From Streptomyces odontomachi (GTDB lineage Bacteria; Actinomycetota; Actinomycetes; Streptomycetales; Streptomycetaceae): a DNA stretch of 64,000 nt. Both the position numbers and the translations under genes were made by a program. Within the stretch, counting starts at the first letter, position 1. Each line of letters starts with the position of its first letter. Shown here piece by piece: positions 9,330 through 17,429 of the stretch. The stretch spans positions 62,001 through 126,000 of the forward strand of contig NZ_JAMJWG010000025.1 in the NCBI RefSeq assembly GCF_024435355.1. Direction: 5' to 3'. The notes under the pieces were generated by a model. It ran no database searches. It saw only the letters and a program-made list of their open reading frames with translations, and had not been told where the DNA came from.

Positions 9330-9399
9330 GACGAACTCCGTTCCGTGCGTGGTGAGGGTGGGCGAGCAGGGCAGCTGGGCGTGCTCGCGCGGTGCGCTG

Positions 9400-9419
9400 C
9401 CGGTGTTGCAGTGTGTAGC
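9400..9419 (+). promoter_or_regulatory. Conserved motif in the divergent promoter of triad 1
   Basis: The 20-bp block CCGGTGTTGCAGTGTGTAGC lies 125 bp before the XRE start codon. It recurs with two differences upstream of the paralogous XRE gene (37221-37240, minus strand). Conservation of non-coding sequence between two duplicated loci suggests a promoter or operator. Confidence 0.55.
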
Positions 9420-9543
9420 TAGCGCGGTACTGACCGTAGAGCACCGAGTGATAGATTGGCCACCGGCTCGCACACATTGGCCCCAAAGCGGTGAACGGAC
9501 GCCTGGCAGCGCTGGCCTGACGTCACGTCAAGAGAGGAACGCC

Positions 9544-10392
9544 ATGCCCCCACGGACGATGCCGACGGAACGGCAGAAGCGACTGGGTAGCGAGTTGCGA
9601 CGTATCCGCACAGCGGCGGGCATGTCAGCGGAGTTTGCGGCGGGTCTGTTGGGCGTTGACCGCAGCAAGATTTCCAACATGGAGTCGGGCATCCGAGGCA
9701 TTAACGCCGACCGTCTGCGCACCCTCGCCTGCAATTGCGATCTGACGGACGAGGAGTACGTAGAGGCGCTCATCGAGATGGCTCAACCGAGCACGGGCTG
9801 GTGGGAGCGCTATCGGGGCAGCCTGCCCCACGGGCTACTGGACATCGCAGAGACGGAAGCCCACGCCAAGCGGATTCGCGGCGCCAACACTGTGCATGTG
9901 CCTGGGCTGCTCCAGACACCGGAACACGCCATGGCCATTTTCCGGGCCGCGGTTCCTTCGTTGCCCGAGCATGAGGTTGCCCTGCGGATGGCGCTTCGCT
10001 CCGAGCGTCAGCAGGTGATCACTGGCGACAAGGCCATCCCGTACGTGGCCGTCGTCCACGAAGCAGCTCTGCGCATGGAATTCGGCGGCTCCGTCGTCGC
10101 CCTTGCCCAGTTGGAGTACCTGATTGAAATCTCGGAGCGGGAGAACGTGACGGTGCTCGTGTTGCCCTTCAAACGCGGAGCCTTCCCCGGAGCTGGACAA
10201 ACGCTGGTTTACACGGAGGGGGCTACACCCCAACTCGATACAGTGCAGGTGGACAGCTCCCACGGGCCGGCCTTCCTGCATGCCGAAGCGCAGTTGGCGA
10301 AATACAGGGCACAACTCGATCTGTTGGAAAAGCTGTCCCTGCCCCCGGAGCAGTCCCGTGACTTCATCCGGGAGATCGCACGCCAACCGTGA
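9544..10392 (+). CDS. XRE-family HTH regulator with DUF5753-type C-terminal domain, triad 1
   Basis: The 282-residue protein has an N-terminal XRE HTH (residues about 12-65: GSELRRIRTAAGMSAEFAAG, VDRSKISNMESG). The C-terminal domain has the WWERYRG, VHVPGLLQTPEHA, QLEYLIE and GATPQLDTVQVDS motifs of the DUF5753/Scr1-type regulators. These regulators act with a small DUF397 partner in an arrangement often compared with toxin-antitoxin modules and tied to development and antibiotic production. GAGAGGAAC precedes the ATG. Its stop overlaps a GTG, and the small gene follows 11 bp later. Confidence 0.9.
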   Translation: MPPRTMPTERQKRLGSELRRIRTAAGMSAEFAAGLLGVDRSKISNMESGIRGINADRLRTLACNCDLTDEEYVEALIEMAQPSTGWWERYRGSLPHGLLDIAETEAHAKRIRGANTVHVPGLLQTPEHAMAIFRAAVPSLPEHEVALRMALRSERQQVITGDKAIPYVAVVHEAALRMEFGGSVVALAQLEYLIEISERENVTVLVLPFKRGAFPGAGQTLVYTEGATPQLDTVQVDSSHGPAFLHAEAQLAKYRAQLDLLEKLSLPPEQSRDFIREIARQP

Positions 10393-10403
10393 GGAATAGC
10401 CCC

Positions 10404-10595
10404 ATGTCCGAGATCACTTGGGAAGCCCCCTTCTGCGCCGAGGGAAGCTCCTGCTTCCGCCTGGGCACCGACACCGAAGGCAACGCCTACATAGCCGTCT
10501 CCGGAGCGGAGGACCACTACATCACCGACTCCACCGAAGCCCTCCGCACCCTCATCACCGACATCAAAGCCGGCAAAGCCGACCACCTGCTGTAG
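10404..10595 (+). CDS. Small DUF397-like partner protein, triad 1
   Basis: The 63-residue acidic protein (SEITWEAPFC, EGNAYIAVSG, ending GKADHLL) is encoded immediately after an XRE/DUF5753 gene, as DUF397 proteins are, although the sequence is a divergent member of that class. GAGGA lies 8 nt before the ATG at 10404. A paralogue at 36040-36231 is identical at 50 of 63 positions. Confidence 0.8.
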   Translation: MSEITWEAPFCAEGSSCFRLGTDTEGNAYIAVSGAEDHYITDSTEALRTLITDIKAGKADHLL

Positions 10596-10690
10596 CAGCC
10601 GTCACCCAGGCGTGGGCCGGGCGTCCACGCCTCACCCTGCCCGGCAGTCGCAACGGCTGCGGCTGCCGGGCGTGGCTACACAACCTGCCA

Positions 10691-11086
10691 CTATTCAAGA
10701 ATCGGCCAGAGGTAGACCATGCCCACGATGCAACCCGTGGCCGACACGGCGATCCAGTACAGGGAAAAGGTGTTGAGAGGCACCTTTTCCCAAGGCTTCT
10801 GCTCCTGTTCCAGGATGTCGGCCGCAACCCTCTTCGCGACCGGCGCCAGCATGATGACGAACATCAGCAGGGCGCAACTGTAGAAGTACAGGGTGTGCGA
10901 GACGGAGTAGCCCTTTATCGCGGCGTTGGGCAGCAGGAAGATCCAGCCGGCGACCGGGGCGAAGAGCATGCTCCGCTTCGCCTTCGGGGTCGGCATGCAC
11001 CAGCGCATCGCGACCATGTAGATGATGGTGGAGACAGCAGCGATGAGTATCCAGTCGTCTGTACTCACATGCGAAGGCATGCTCAC
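10691..11086 (-). CDS. Small four-helix membrane protein
   Basis: A hydrophobic protein of about 131 residues with four predicted membrane spans (around WILIAAVSTIIYMVAMRW, MLFAPVAGWIFLLP, YFYSCALLMFVIMLAPVA and LYWIAVSATGCIVGMVYLW). No family was recognised. The GTG at 11086 is well placed after AGGAGA; an ATG at 11080 is the alternative. It lies downstream of and in the same direction as the DUF1349 gene. Confidence 0.7.
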   Translation of the reverse strand: MSMPSHVSTDDWILIAAVSTIIYMVAMRWCMPTPKAKRSMLFAPVAGWIFLLPNAAIKGYSVSHTLYFYSCALLMFVIMLAPVAKRVAADILEQEQKPWEKVPLNTFSLYWIAVSATGCIVGMVYLWPILE

Positions 11087-11136
11087 GGGACTCTCCTAAA
11101 CCGTGCCGACACGGACCGGGCGCGGCGGGGCCAGGA

Positions 11137-11763
11137 TCACGAACCGTCCCGCAGTTCGCGCAGGCGCTCGCCGGTGAAGTGGATGTCGTCGAAGGTGACG
11201 AGACAGCCGTCACCGGTCGGGGACTGCGCCTCGAAGCCGATGGAGACGGGCCTGGACATGTCGTCGATGGTGAAGAAGCGGATCAGCCGCCAGGTCCTGC
11301 CGTCGAGGGAGGCATGGTAGGCGAAGGCGTGATCGATCCGGGAGACACGCAACCACACGGTCCGGCCGTCGACGACGAAGGCGTTGGCGTCGTCCGCGAC
11401 ACCGCGGGCGACCACGGAGACGATCATGGGTTCGCCGTCGGGGGAGTACTCGAAGCAGAGTTTGCCCCAGCGGCGGTCATCGACCCACAAGAGCAGCACG
11501 CCGGCGTCATAGGTGGAGGCGAACTCGACCGTGACACGCGCGCTGAACTGGAAGTCACCGTCCGGCGGGACACCGAGCAGGGTCGCGGCGTTGAGCATGG
11601 ACTCGGCATTGAGCTGGGTGCCCGCACCCGGGTCGATGAAGATATCGCTGCGAGCGGCCGCCGCGGCCTTCACCGTTGCGGTCGCCTCCTCGACGGTCCA
11701 CGCCTCGTCGGACGACGGCGAGAGAGCGAAGGGAAGCCCCGGCACGGTCCAGGCACTGGTCAT
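11137..11763 (-). CDS. DUF1349 (concanavalin-like beta-sandwich) protein
   Basis: The 208-residue protein has the DUF1349 pattern: FSARVTVEF, TYDAGVLLLWVDDRRWGKLC, VWLRVSRID and the FYHASLDGRTW-like strand, ending in a beta-strand-rich TFDDIHF. These are LamG/concanavalin-like folds, often carbohydrate-related, with no fixed activity. No signal peptide is seen, so it is likely cytoplasmic. Confidence 0.85.
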   Translation of the reverse strand: MTSAWTVPGLPFALSPSSDEAWTVEEATATVKAAAAARSDIFIDPGAGTQLNAESMLNAATLLGVPPDGDFQFSARVTVEFASTYDAGVLLLWVDDRRWGKLCFEYSPDGEPMIVSVVARGVADDANAFVVDGRTVWLRVSRIDHAFAYHASLDGRTWRLIRFFTIDDMSRPVSIGFEAQSPTGDGCLVTFDDIHFTGERLRELRDGS

Positions 11764-11916
11764 ATCGTCTCCTTCTGGATCTGATCACTGGCCCATCCAC
11801 GACACGAACGCCACTGGCACCGTGACCGGACGGTTCGCGGACGGACCTGCCGCCCGAGCAGTGCGAGGCAACCATCGTCTCCTGCTGCTTCCTGCGCTCC
11901 CCCGCCTGCCCGCCGT

Positions 11917-12921
11917 TCAGGTGGGCGGCTCCTCCAGTACGAGCCCCAACGCGGCTGCGAGGTCGATCGTTCTGCGCGGTGTGGGGCACTGCCTGGCCAG
12001 GCTGGTCCCGTCGAGTCGGCCGGCAAGGGCTTGGAAGAGGATCTTCGCGGCGGGGTGCCGGCGCAGTTCGTCCCTGGTGAGTTCGTCGGCGACTCGATGC
12101 GCCGTGGTGACCAGGGTGGGGAACGTCGACTGGAGGCCCGCGGCCCACACCTGGAGCCTCTCCAGCCACCTGCGTGCGTCCGTGTCGGGTGCGCAGGAGA
12201 ACCGCTCCGTCGCCTGACCCAGCTCCACCCAGCTGGCGTCACGCCAGGGCCTGGTCTTCAGGACGGGCAACTGCCAGCGGCGCTTGGTGGCCGCCCAGTG
12301 GTCCGCGTGCGCTCTCACCGAGTGGACCGTGCGGTCCGGAAGGCACAGCGCGGTCAGGTTCCAGCCATGGCATGCGCCGGTGTCCAGGCCGAAGATCCTG
12401 CCGTCGCGGGTCATCGGCTCCCGGCCGGTCACGTGATGACCGAACACGACCGGCTTGGCATCGGTGTAGTGGTCGTACCAGTGGCCGTCCGGGAACAGCG
12501 TCGCGAGCTCTCGTTCACCCTTCGTCGAGCCGCAGAGGACTTCCTCCCTCTGGTCGGCCAACGGAATGCCGGGCCGCAGTGCGGCGTGGACGACACGGAC
12601 GTGCTCGTTCTCGAAGTAGTACGGCAGCGTCCGCATCCAGTCGACCGATTCGGCGTAGTCGTCGCCCAATTGCAGGCGGGTGATCTCCTGCGCGTAGGAG
12701 AAGACCCCGCGTACGTGCTTCCGCTCGTGGTTGCCCATGACCACGACGGAGTTCGGGCGTTCGCGGAAGAACCGGACCACCTCACCGGGTGCCGGCCCGC
12801 GGTCGACCAGATCGCCCACGCTGACCAGCAGGTCGTCCGGTCGGATGGCGACTTCCTCCAGCAGTTCCACGAGTTCGTCGAAGCAACCGTGGATATCACC
12901 GACGATGATCACGCGCCGCAT
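11917..12921 (-). CDS. PP2A-type metallophosphoesterase (Ap4A hydrolase/Ser-Thr phosphatase-like)
   Basis: The 334-residue protein has the full binuclear metal signature: GDIHG (residue 8), GDLVDRGP (about 36), GNHE (about 63) and GHH (about 160), then LDTGA. The first about 210 residues form the calcineurin-like catalytic domain; the last about 120 residues are an extra domain I do not recognise. The family includes bacterial PrpA-type phosphatases and symmetrical Ap4A hydrolases. The start ATG is at the first residue of the catalytic domain. Confidence 0.88.
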   Translation of the reverse strand: MRRVIIVGDIHGCFDELVELLEEVAIRPDDLLVSVGDLVDRGPAPGEVVRFFRERPNSVVVMGNHERKHVRGVFSYAQEITRLQLGDDYAESVDWMRTLPYYFENEHVRVVHAALRPGIPLADQREEVLCGSTKGERELATLFPDGHWYDHYTDAKPVVFGHHVTGREPMTRDGRIFGLDTGACHGWNLTALCLPDRTVHSVRAHADHWAATKRRWQLPVLKTRPWRDASWVELGQATERFSCAPDTDARRWLERLQVWAAGLQSTFPTLVTTAHRVADELTRDELRRHPAAKILFQALAGRLDGTSLARQCPTPRRTIDLAAALGLVLEEPPT

Positions 12922-13108
12922 GCCGGCGATCCTAGGGAGGCATCGGTTCGGCGTACAAAGGAATTTCGCGCGGCGCCCGACCGCCGGGACGGCACCCAGA
13001 GGGCAATCCGCGTCCTCGAGAAGGCGTCGACACAGCCGTCACCGGAGCCCTGCCGGGTGTCCAGGCATAAGGTACTTTGCGGAATGTGCATGGTGTTGGG
13101 GGTGGCCG

Positions 13109-13735
13109 GTGAGCAAGAGACACGTGCGCGCGATGTTGCGCAAGATCGCGAGTGGCGAGCGGGTGAGGATCACCAAGCGGACGGGCTCGGTCCGGAGCCT
13201 TGCGCGACTCGCTTTCGTCGCCGAGCAGTTCGGTTACGCGTACGCCGACGCAGGGCTCGGCGGATTCAAGTCCGCGGAGCTCGTGCTGGAGCTCGTGCCC
13301 GACCCCCGGCCCGAGGCGCAGGCGCGCGCCACGCGGAACCGGGCGTCGTACCCGAACGCGGGCGACGGGGTCTCGCTGCCGCCCCCCGTAGCTGAGGAGA
13401 TCGCGCTGCTCGAGGCCCGCATCTCCTTCGACCTCGCCAGCCAGTTCACTCCGAAGCAGCGAGTGGCGCTCGGGGTTCCCCTCATGACCGCCTTGGCGGC
13501 GGCCCCCTGCATCCGGTTCGGCGTACACAGCACGGTCGCCCTGGTCGCGGGCCTCCTCTGGGCCGTCTTCATGGCCTGCGTGCCCATCGGACTCGCACAC
13601 ACCCGGCGCAAACGCGCCAGGTACGCCGCCGTGTTGGAGGCCGCGGGCCTCACACCGGTCACCGACATGCTCGGACGGTTGCGGTACGTCTCGCCGGGCG
13701 ACCGGCGGCCCGTCCTGGGCAACCCCTCCGCCTGA
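13109..13735 (+). CDS. Hypothetical protein with two C-terminal membrane segments
   Basis: The 208-residue protein has a basic N-terminus (VSKRHVRAMLRKI), a soluble middle part and a hydrophobic hairpin at about residues 118-165, followed by a positively charged tail (TRRKRARYAA). No family was recognised. The GTG at 13109 is chosen because GGGGGTGG precedes it and the upstream frame is non-coding in character. Confidence 0.65.
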   Translation: MSKRHVRAMLRKIASGERVRITKRTGSVRSLARLAFVAEQFGYAYADAGLGGFKSAELVLELVPDPRPEAQARATRNRASYPNAGDGVSLPPPVAEEIALLEARISFDLASQFTPKQRVALGVPLMTALAAAPCIRFGVHSTVALVAGLLWAVFMACVPIGLAHTRRKRARYAAVLEAAGLTPVTDMLGRLRYVSPGDRRPVLGNPSA

Positions 13736-13871
13736 GAAGGCCGCGGTGTACGGGCCGGCATGAAAGCACGGCGCGGGTCCCCTCGTCGGCCAGGCACGGC
13801 CATGAAAGGCCATGAACGGCCCGGAGGAAAATCCGGTGTCATGAGTTCCCGCCAGCGCCGACAATGACCGC

Positions 13872-14660
13872 ATGACTGACGCCGCCGCGACCGGCGCCGC
13901 CGCGGTCGCCGACCGCACGCCCCGGCTCGCGGTCCTCACCGGGGCGGGGATCTCCGCCCCGTCCGGGCTGCCCGTCTACCGCGGCGGCAGCGGGATGTGG
14001 GACCGCGACCCGAAGATCGCGGAGCTCACCACCGCGTCCCGCTGGCACGGCAGGGCCCGGCAGGCATGGGACCACTGGAACGAGCTTCGCCGTGGCGCGT
14101 CCACCGCCCGCCCCAACCCGGCGCACGAGGCGCTGGCCGCCGCCGAAGCCCACTTCGACGTGCACATCGCCACCCAGAACGTCGACGGGCTGCACACCCG
14201 GGCCGGGTCCACGAACGTCACCGAACTCCACGGCAACGTGCTCCGCAGCCGTTGCTCCAGAAGGGCGTGCCACGCCCGGCACGGTGCCTGGCCCGACGAG
14301 GAGATCCACGAGAAGACCGTGCCCACATGCCCGCACTGCGGGCGCACGGCCCGCCCTGACGTCGTCCTCTTCGGCGAGCCGCTGCTCTCCAGGAAGATGC
14401 GTGCCTCGATCGACGCGGCGCGCCGCGCCGACGTGTGGATCGCCGTCGGCACGTCCGGGACGGTGTTCCCCGCCGCCGGGCTCATCGAGTACTGCCGCAC
14501 CGGCGCGGTCCGGGTGCTCGTCAACGCCCAGCCGTGGGCCGACGACGCGGCCACGTTCGAACGTGAAGTGCTCGGTGACGCCGCCGACGTTCTGGGAGAC
14601 GTGCTCGCCGAACTGCACGCGGCTGCCGTGGGGTCGGCCAAGGTGGCATCGGGCATGTAG
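13872..14660 (+). CDS. Sir2-family NAD-dependent protein deacylase (sirtuin)
   Basis: The 262-residue protein contains the NAD-binding motif GAGISAPSGLPVYRG, the TQNVDGLH loop, the catalytic histidine in ELHGN, and a four-cysteine zinc site (CSRRAC and CPHCG). PDVVLFGE and GTSGTVFPAAG complete the family signature. It should remove acyl groups from lysines using NAD+. The usual FR of GIPxFR is YR here, which also occurs in other sirtuins. An oxidase gene follows after 82 bp. Confidence 0.92.
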   Translation: MTDAAATGAAAVADRTPRLAVLTGAGISAPSGLPVYRGGSGMWDRDPKIAELTTASRWHGRARQAWDHWNELRRGASTARPNPAHEALAAAEAHFDVHIATQNVDGLHTRAGSTNVTELHGNVLRSRCSRRACHARHGAWPDEEIHEKTVPTCPHCGRTARPDVVLFGEPLLSRKMRASIDAARRADVWIAVGTSGTVFPAAGLIEYCRTGAVRVLVNAQPWADDAATFEREVLGDAADVLGDVLAELHAAAVGSAKVASGM

Positions 14661-14742
14661 GACCGCCTGGCACCGCGTTGGACCGGGTAGCGCCGAGTTG
14701 GACCGAGTTGGACCCCACAGGACCCTGGGGAGGGGCATCCGG

Positions 14743-15795
14743 ATGCGGTGGATGGACACGTTGGTGCAGGAGGCCGAGGCGTGGCTGCCTGCTCCCGTGA
14801 TGACCTACTTCCGGCAGGGCGCCGGGGCCGGCCTGTCGGCCGCGGAAGCCGAGGCGCACTGGGACGCGCTGCGTCTGCTGCCGCATGTGTTGCGGGACGT
14901 CAGTGACGTCTCCACCCGGACCGCGGTGCTCGGCACGTCGGTCGACACGCCCGTCCTCGTCGCCCCCACCACCCTGCAACGTCAGGCCCATGAGGAGGGC
15001 GAGGCGGCCATGGTGCGCGGTGCCGCCGACGCGGGGTCGTTGGTGTGCGTCTCCAGCAACGCCGGGACGCCGTTCGGGGCGCTGGCGGGCTCCGGGCCCT
15101 GGTGGGTGCAGGCCTACGTGCTGCGGGACAGGCAGCTGACCCTGGAGATGCTGGGCCGCGCACGGCAGGCCGGGGCAAGGGCCGTGGTGCTGACCGCTGA
15201 CACCCCCGTCGTCGGGGAGAAGTACGGCAACGGGCCGAGCGTGTGGGAGACCGTTCCCGACGACCATCTGATGGCCAACGTCGCCTGGCGGGGGGTGGAG
15301 GACACGCAGCTGGAGAAGGCGGCCGACCTGACGCCCGCCACCATCGACTGGCTGCGTACCGCCACCGGCCTCCCCGTGGTCGTCAAGGGTGTGCTGCGCG
15401 CGGACGACGCACGGGAGTGCGTGGCCGCGGGCGCCTCGGCGGTCTGGGTCTCCAACCACGGCGGCCGGCAGCTGGACGGCGCGGTCGCGACGGCCCGGGC
15501 CCTGCGACCGGTCGCCGACGCCCTGGCGGGCACCGGCGCCGAACTCTACGTCGACGGCGGCATCCGCACCGGACGGCACGCGCTCGTCGCCCTCGCGCTG
15601 GGGGCCACGGCGGTGTTCGTCGGACGGCCGACGCTGTGGGCGCTGGCCGTCGACGGCGCCGCGGGGGTGACACGGCTGCTCACCGAGCTCACCGCGGAGC
15701 TGGCCCACGCCATGGCCCTGGCGGGCGCACCGGACGTCGCCTCCGTCACCCGCGATCTCGTCCACGACGCAAGCCCGACGCGCCACAGGTCATAG
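14743..15795 (+). CDS. FMN-dependent alpha-hydroxyacid oxidase/dehydrogenase
   Basis: The 350-residue TIM-barrel flavoprotein is of the lactate/glycolate/mandelate oxidase family. Diagnostic motifs are the FMN-binding SNHGGRQLDG with the catalytic histidine, VVKG (FMN N5-contact lysine) and DGGIRTGRH. The N-terminus (MTYFRQGAGAGLSA) fits the Y-F-x-GA signature. The exact hydroxyacid is not predictable. GGGAGGGG precedes the ATG. It lies between the sirtuin gene and a relic methyltransferase gene. Confidence 0.88.
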   Translation: MRWMDTLVQEAEAWLPAPVMTYFRQGAGAGLSAAEAEAHWDALRLLPHVLRDVSDVSTRTAVLGTSVDTPVLVAPTTLQRQAHEEGEAAMVRGAADAGSLVCVSSNAGTPFGALAGSGPWWVQAYVLRDRQLTLEMLGRARQAGARAVVLTADTPVVGEKYGNGPSVWETVPDDHLMANVAWRGVEDTQLEKAADLTPATIDWLRTATGLPVVVKGVLRADDARECVAAGASAVWVSNHGGRQLDGAVATARALRPVADALAGTGAELYVDGGIRTGRHALVALALGATAVFVGRPTLWALAVDGAAGVTRLLTELTAELAHAMALAGAPDVASVTRDLVHDASPTRHRS

Positions 15796-15798
15796 GCG

Positions 15799-16498
15799 TC
15801 ACGCGCCGTCCGCGCCCGCCTCCGCCTCCACGTCCACCTCCAAGGCCTCGCGGATGTCGTCCGCCTGGGGAGTGTGCGGAGGCCAGCTCGCCACCAGGCG
15901 TTCGAGGAGGGGCGATGGGTGTCGAGGTGGGCGGTGAGGACGAGGGCGCCCGCCGTCTGGAGCTCGGTCGGGTTCCCCGTTGAAACGGGGCGGCCAGGTC
16001 GTGACCGGCATGAAGTCGTCGATCACGAGCGTGCCGCCGGGGATGAGGAGGCGGGCGGGGTCCGCGGTGCCGTCGCCCTTGGCCTGGCCTCCGCCGTCCA
16101 GCACGAGGAGGTCGTACGGGCCGCCCTCCTCGACGCGCTGCCAGTCGCCGTGGCGGACCTCGACGTGGGGGTGGTCCCGGAAGAGGTCCGTGGCGATGCG
16201 GGCGCGTTCCGGGTCCCGTTCGACACTGACCAGGCGGGTGCCCGATGGGGCGCCGGACGCCAGCCAGGCCAGGCCGACGCCACAGCCCTACCGGTCTCGG
16301 CGATGCCGTGGGGTGCACCGGCGGCCAGCAGTTGGAGGAGGCGGCCCTGCTCGGGCCGGCAGGAGTGGGCGAAACCGTGCGTGCGTGCCGCGTCGACGGC
16401 CCGCTGGACCAGCGGGGCAGTGCGGGCAACGCGCTGCCGTCCCGGTGCCGGTGCCGGTGCCGGTAGGAGTCAGTTCCGTTCAGCGCCGTTTCCGGCAT
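15799..16498 (-). pseudogene. SAM-dependent methyltransferase relic, broken by several frameshifts
   Basis: No single frame is intact, but joined frames spell a class I O-methyltransferase: APLVQRAVDAARTHGFAHSC, IAETG, CGVGLAWLASG, TRLVSVERDPERARIATDLF, YDLLVLDGGGQAKGDG and LLIPGGTLVIDDF. The frame changes near 16442-16463 (a CCGGTG repeat), near 16285-16292 (one base missing in the glycine-rich SAM loop), near 15961-15968 and near 15908-15914. The last two compensate each other and restore ERLVASWPPHTPQ up to the stop. The C-terminal part does not match the usual family end. This is either a decayed gene or a run of sequencing errors. Confidence 0.75.
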
Positions 16499-16578
16499 TG
16501 TTCCTGCCCCGCGTCCCGTTGCGGCAACGGTGGCAGAACCGGCTCCGGCCCCCGGCACGCGACGGATAAAGTAGCCGA

Positions 16579-17199
16579 ATGCCAAATCGGGGGAAGAACA
16601 AGCTCAAGCTCACCATAGCCCTGGCCGTCACCGCGTTGGCACTCACCGGCTTCGCGCCGGAGCGCGGCGGGCACGGCGGGCACAGCGGCCACAGCAGCCA
16701 CGGCGGAGGCGGGGGCGGCGGGTGCAGCAGCTCGCACTCGGATCATGACAGTTCGTCGTCGAGCAACGACTACGACGGCAGCTCGTCATCGGGGTCGGCG
16801 TACGGCGACGACGACACCTACACGGACGACGACGACACGTACGGCAGCAGCACCAGCGGTGGCTCGTACAACCGGTACCCCACCCACCACTCCACCAGCT
16901 CGCCCACCGGCAGCAGCACCGACGACCTGAAGGACGCCAAGGTCAGGCTGGTGAGCTGTGCGAGCGAGTCGAAGCCGTACGCGACCGTCCAGGTCACCAA
17001 CGACAACGAGCGGAAGGGCCACTTCCAGGTGTCCGTCACCTTCCTGGACGCCGACGGCTCCGTCGTCAGCAACACCACCGAGCAGGTGGACGTATCCGGC
17101 AAGGGCAAGAAGACCAGCAAGATCGAGCTGGCCTACCCCGGCGACGCGGACTCCGTCGACCACTGCGACGTCGTCCCGACCGCCACCCCCTACCAGTAG
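16579..17199 (+). CDS. Secreted low-complexity protein with His/Gly/Ser/Asp-rich region
   Basis: The 206-residue protein has a Sec signal peptide (KLKLTIALAVTALALTGFA), then about 90 residues rich in His-Gly, Ser and Asp (GGHGGHSGHSSHGG, DDDTYTDDDDTY) that could bind metal ions, and a compact C-terminal domain from about residue 115 (VRLVSCASESKPYATVQVTN, FLDADGSVVSN, KIELAYPG). The tail resembles FxLYD/DUF-type immunoglobulin-like domains found on exported actinobacterial proteins. A strong hairpin follows the stop. Confidence 0.8.
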   Translation: MPNRGKNKLKLTIALAVTALALTGFAPERGGHGGHSGHSSHGGGGGGGCSSSHSDHDSSSSSNDYDGSSSSGSAYGDDDTYTDDDDTYGSSTSGGSYNRYPTHHSTSSPTGSSTDDLKDAKVRLVSCASESKPYATVQVTNDNERKGHFQVSVTFLDADGSVVSNTTEQVDVSGKGKKTSKIELAYPGDADSVDHCDVVPTATPYQ

Positions 17200-17207
17200 G
17201 GCCACAC

Positions 17208-17235
17208 CCGAGGGCCCCCGCCGTCCGGGGCTCGG
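17208..17235 (+). terminator. Rho-independent-type hairpin
   Basis: The arms CCGAG.GCCCC and GGGGCTCGG pair with one bulge around a short loop, 8 bp after the stop codon of the secreted protein gene. It lacks a T-run, as is usual in Streptomyces. Confidence 0.6.
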
Positions 17236-17429
17236 TCGGGCTTTCGGTTCGGGACCCCTCCCCGGCATCGCTTGCCACGCTGGTCCACGGAGTCCCGCGG
17301 CAGTGCACGCCGCACCGCATCCGACGAAACCGGCAGGGGTCGGCGGGGCGTCCTCGGTCAGGGAGCACGGCGGCACCACCGTGGACGGCCACCGACGCAG
17401 GGTCGGGCTGAATCAGGGGGAAGAAGGAC

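Noticed and set aside
15746..16585. Single 279-codon minus frame across the methyltransferase relic
   Set aside because: Only its first about 28 codons belong to the gene; the rest is out-of-frame Arg/Pro-rich sequence.
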